Under the pieces are notes generated by a model. That model was not told where the DNA came from. It worked only from the letters and a program-made list of their open reading frames with translations, and did not search any database. Both the position numbers and the translations under genes were made by a program. 6,121 nt of DNA from Streptosporangiaceae bacterium (GTDB taxonomy: Bacteria; Actinomycetota; Actinomycetes; Streptosporangiales; Streptosporangiaceae): positions 1-6,121 of the forward strand of contig JASHSO010000591.1 of the NCBI GenBank assembly GCA_030038715.1, given 5' to 3'. Positions 6,107 through 6,121 of this stretch are shown in pieces. Position 1 is the stretch's first letter. The number at the start of each line of letters is the position of its first letter.

Positions 6107-6121
6107 ATCCTGCCTCTGCTC

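Noticed and set aside
1..6121. CRISPR array, tRNA/rRNA, insertion sequence or phage genes
   Set aside because: I found no spaced direct repeats, tRNA-like fold, transposase motif or terminal inverted repeats; all long conserved frames are metabolic or membrane proteins.

Overview
The window is a GC-rich stretch of bacterial chromosome. Codon third positions are mostly G or C, several genes probably start with GTG, and two promoters look leaderless. Together with the GuaA, CNNM-type membrane protein and isocitrate dehydrogenase sequences, this points to an actinobacterium; I cannot place it to genus. It holds five protein genes and no RNA gene, mobile element or CRISPR array that I can see.

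Layout from left to right: (1) the N-terminal 288 codons of guaA (GMP synthase) on the minus strand, cut by the window's left edge; (2) a 127-bp gap with a candidate leaderless guaA promoter and a small hairpin; (3) a minus-strand gene for a CNNM/CorC-HlyC family membrane protein with a CBS pair; (4) a 253-bp divergent intergenic region holding inverted repeats and an AT-rich island that carries the best promoter of the window; (5) a plus-strand M20-type amidohydrolase that appears to start leaderlessly at a GTG; (6) three bases further on, converging on it, mdh (LDH-like malate dehydrogenase), which follows (7) icd (NADP-type isocitrate dehydrogenase of the eukaryote-like family) in a minus-strand icd-mdh pair; (8) a short upstream region of icd with a perfect hairpin at the right edge.

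The functional grouping is loose. icd and mdh are two TCA-cycle enzymes 33 bp apart and probably co-transcribed. guaA is purine biosynthesis and appears to have its own promoter. The CNNM protein is probably involved in divalent-cation (Mg2+) homeostasis. The M20 enzyme is a cytoplasmic metal-dependent amidohydrolase of unknown substrate. I see no evidence of a novel defence or mobile system. The points worth a second look are the icd-mdh pair (Bacillus-like gene order and MDH type, but a different IDH family), the 3-bp tail-to-tail junction between the M20 gene and mdh, and the two candidate leaderless promoters.
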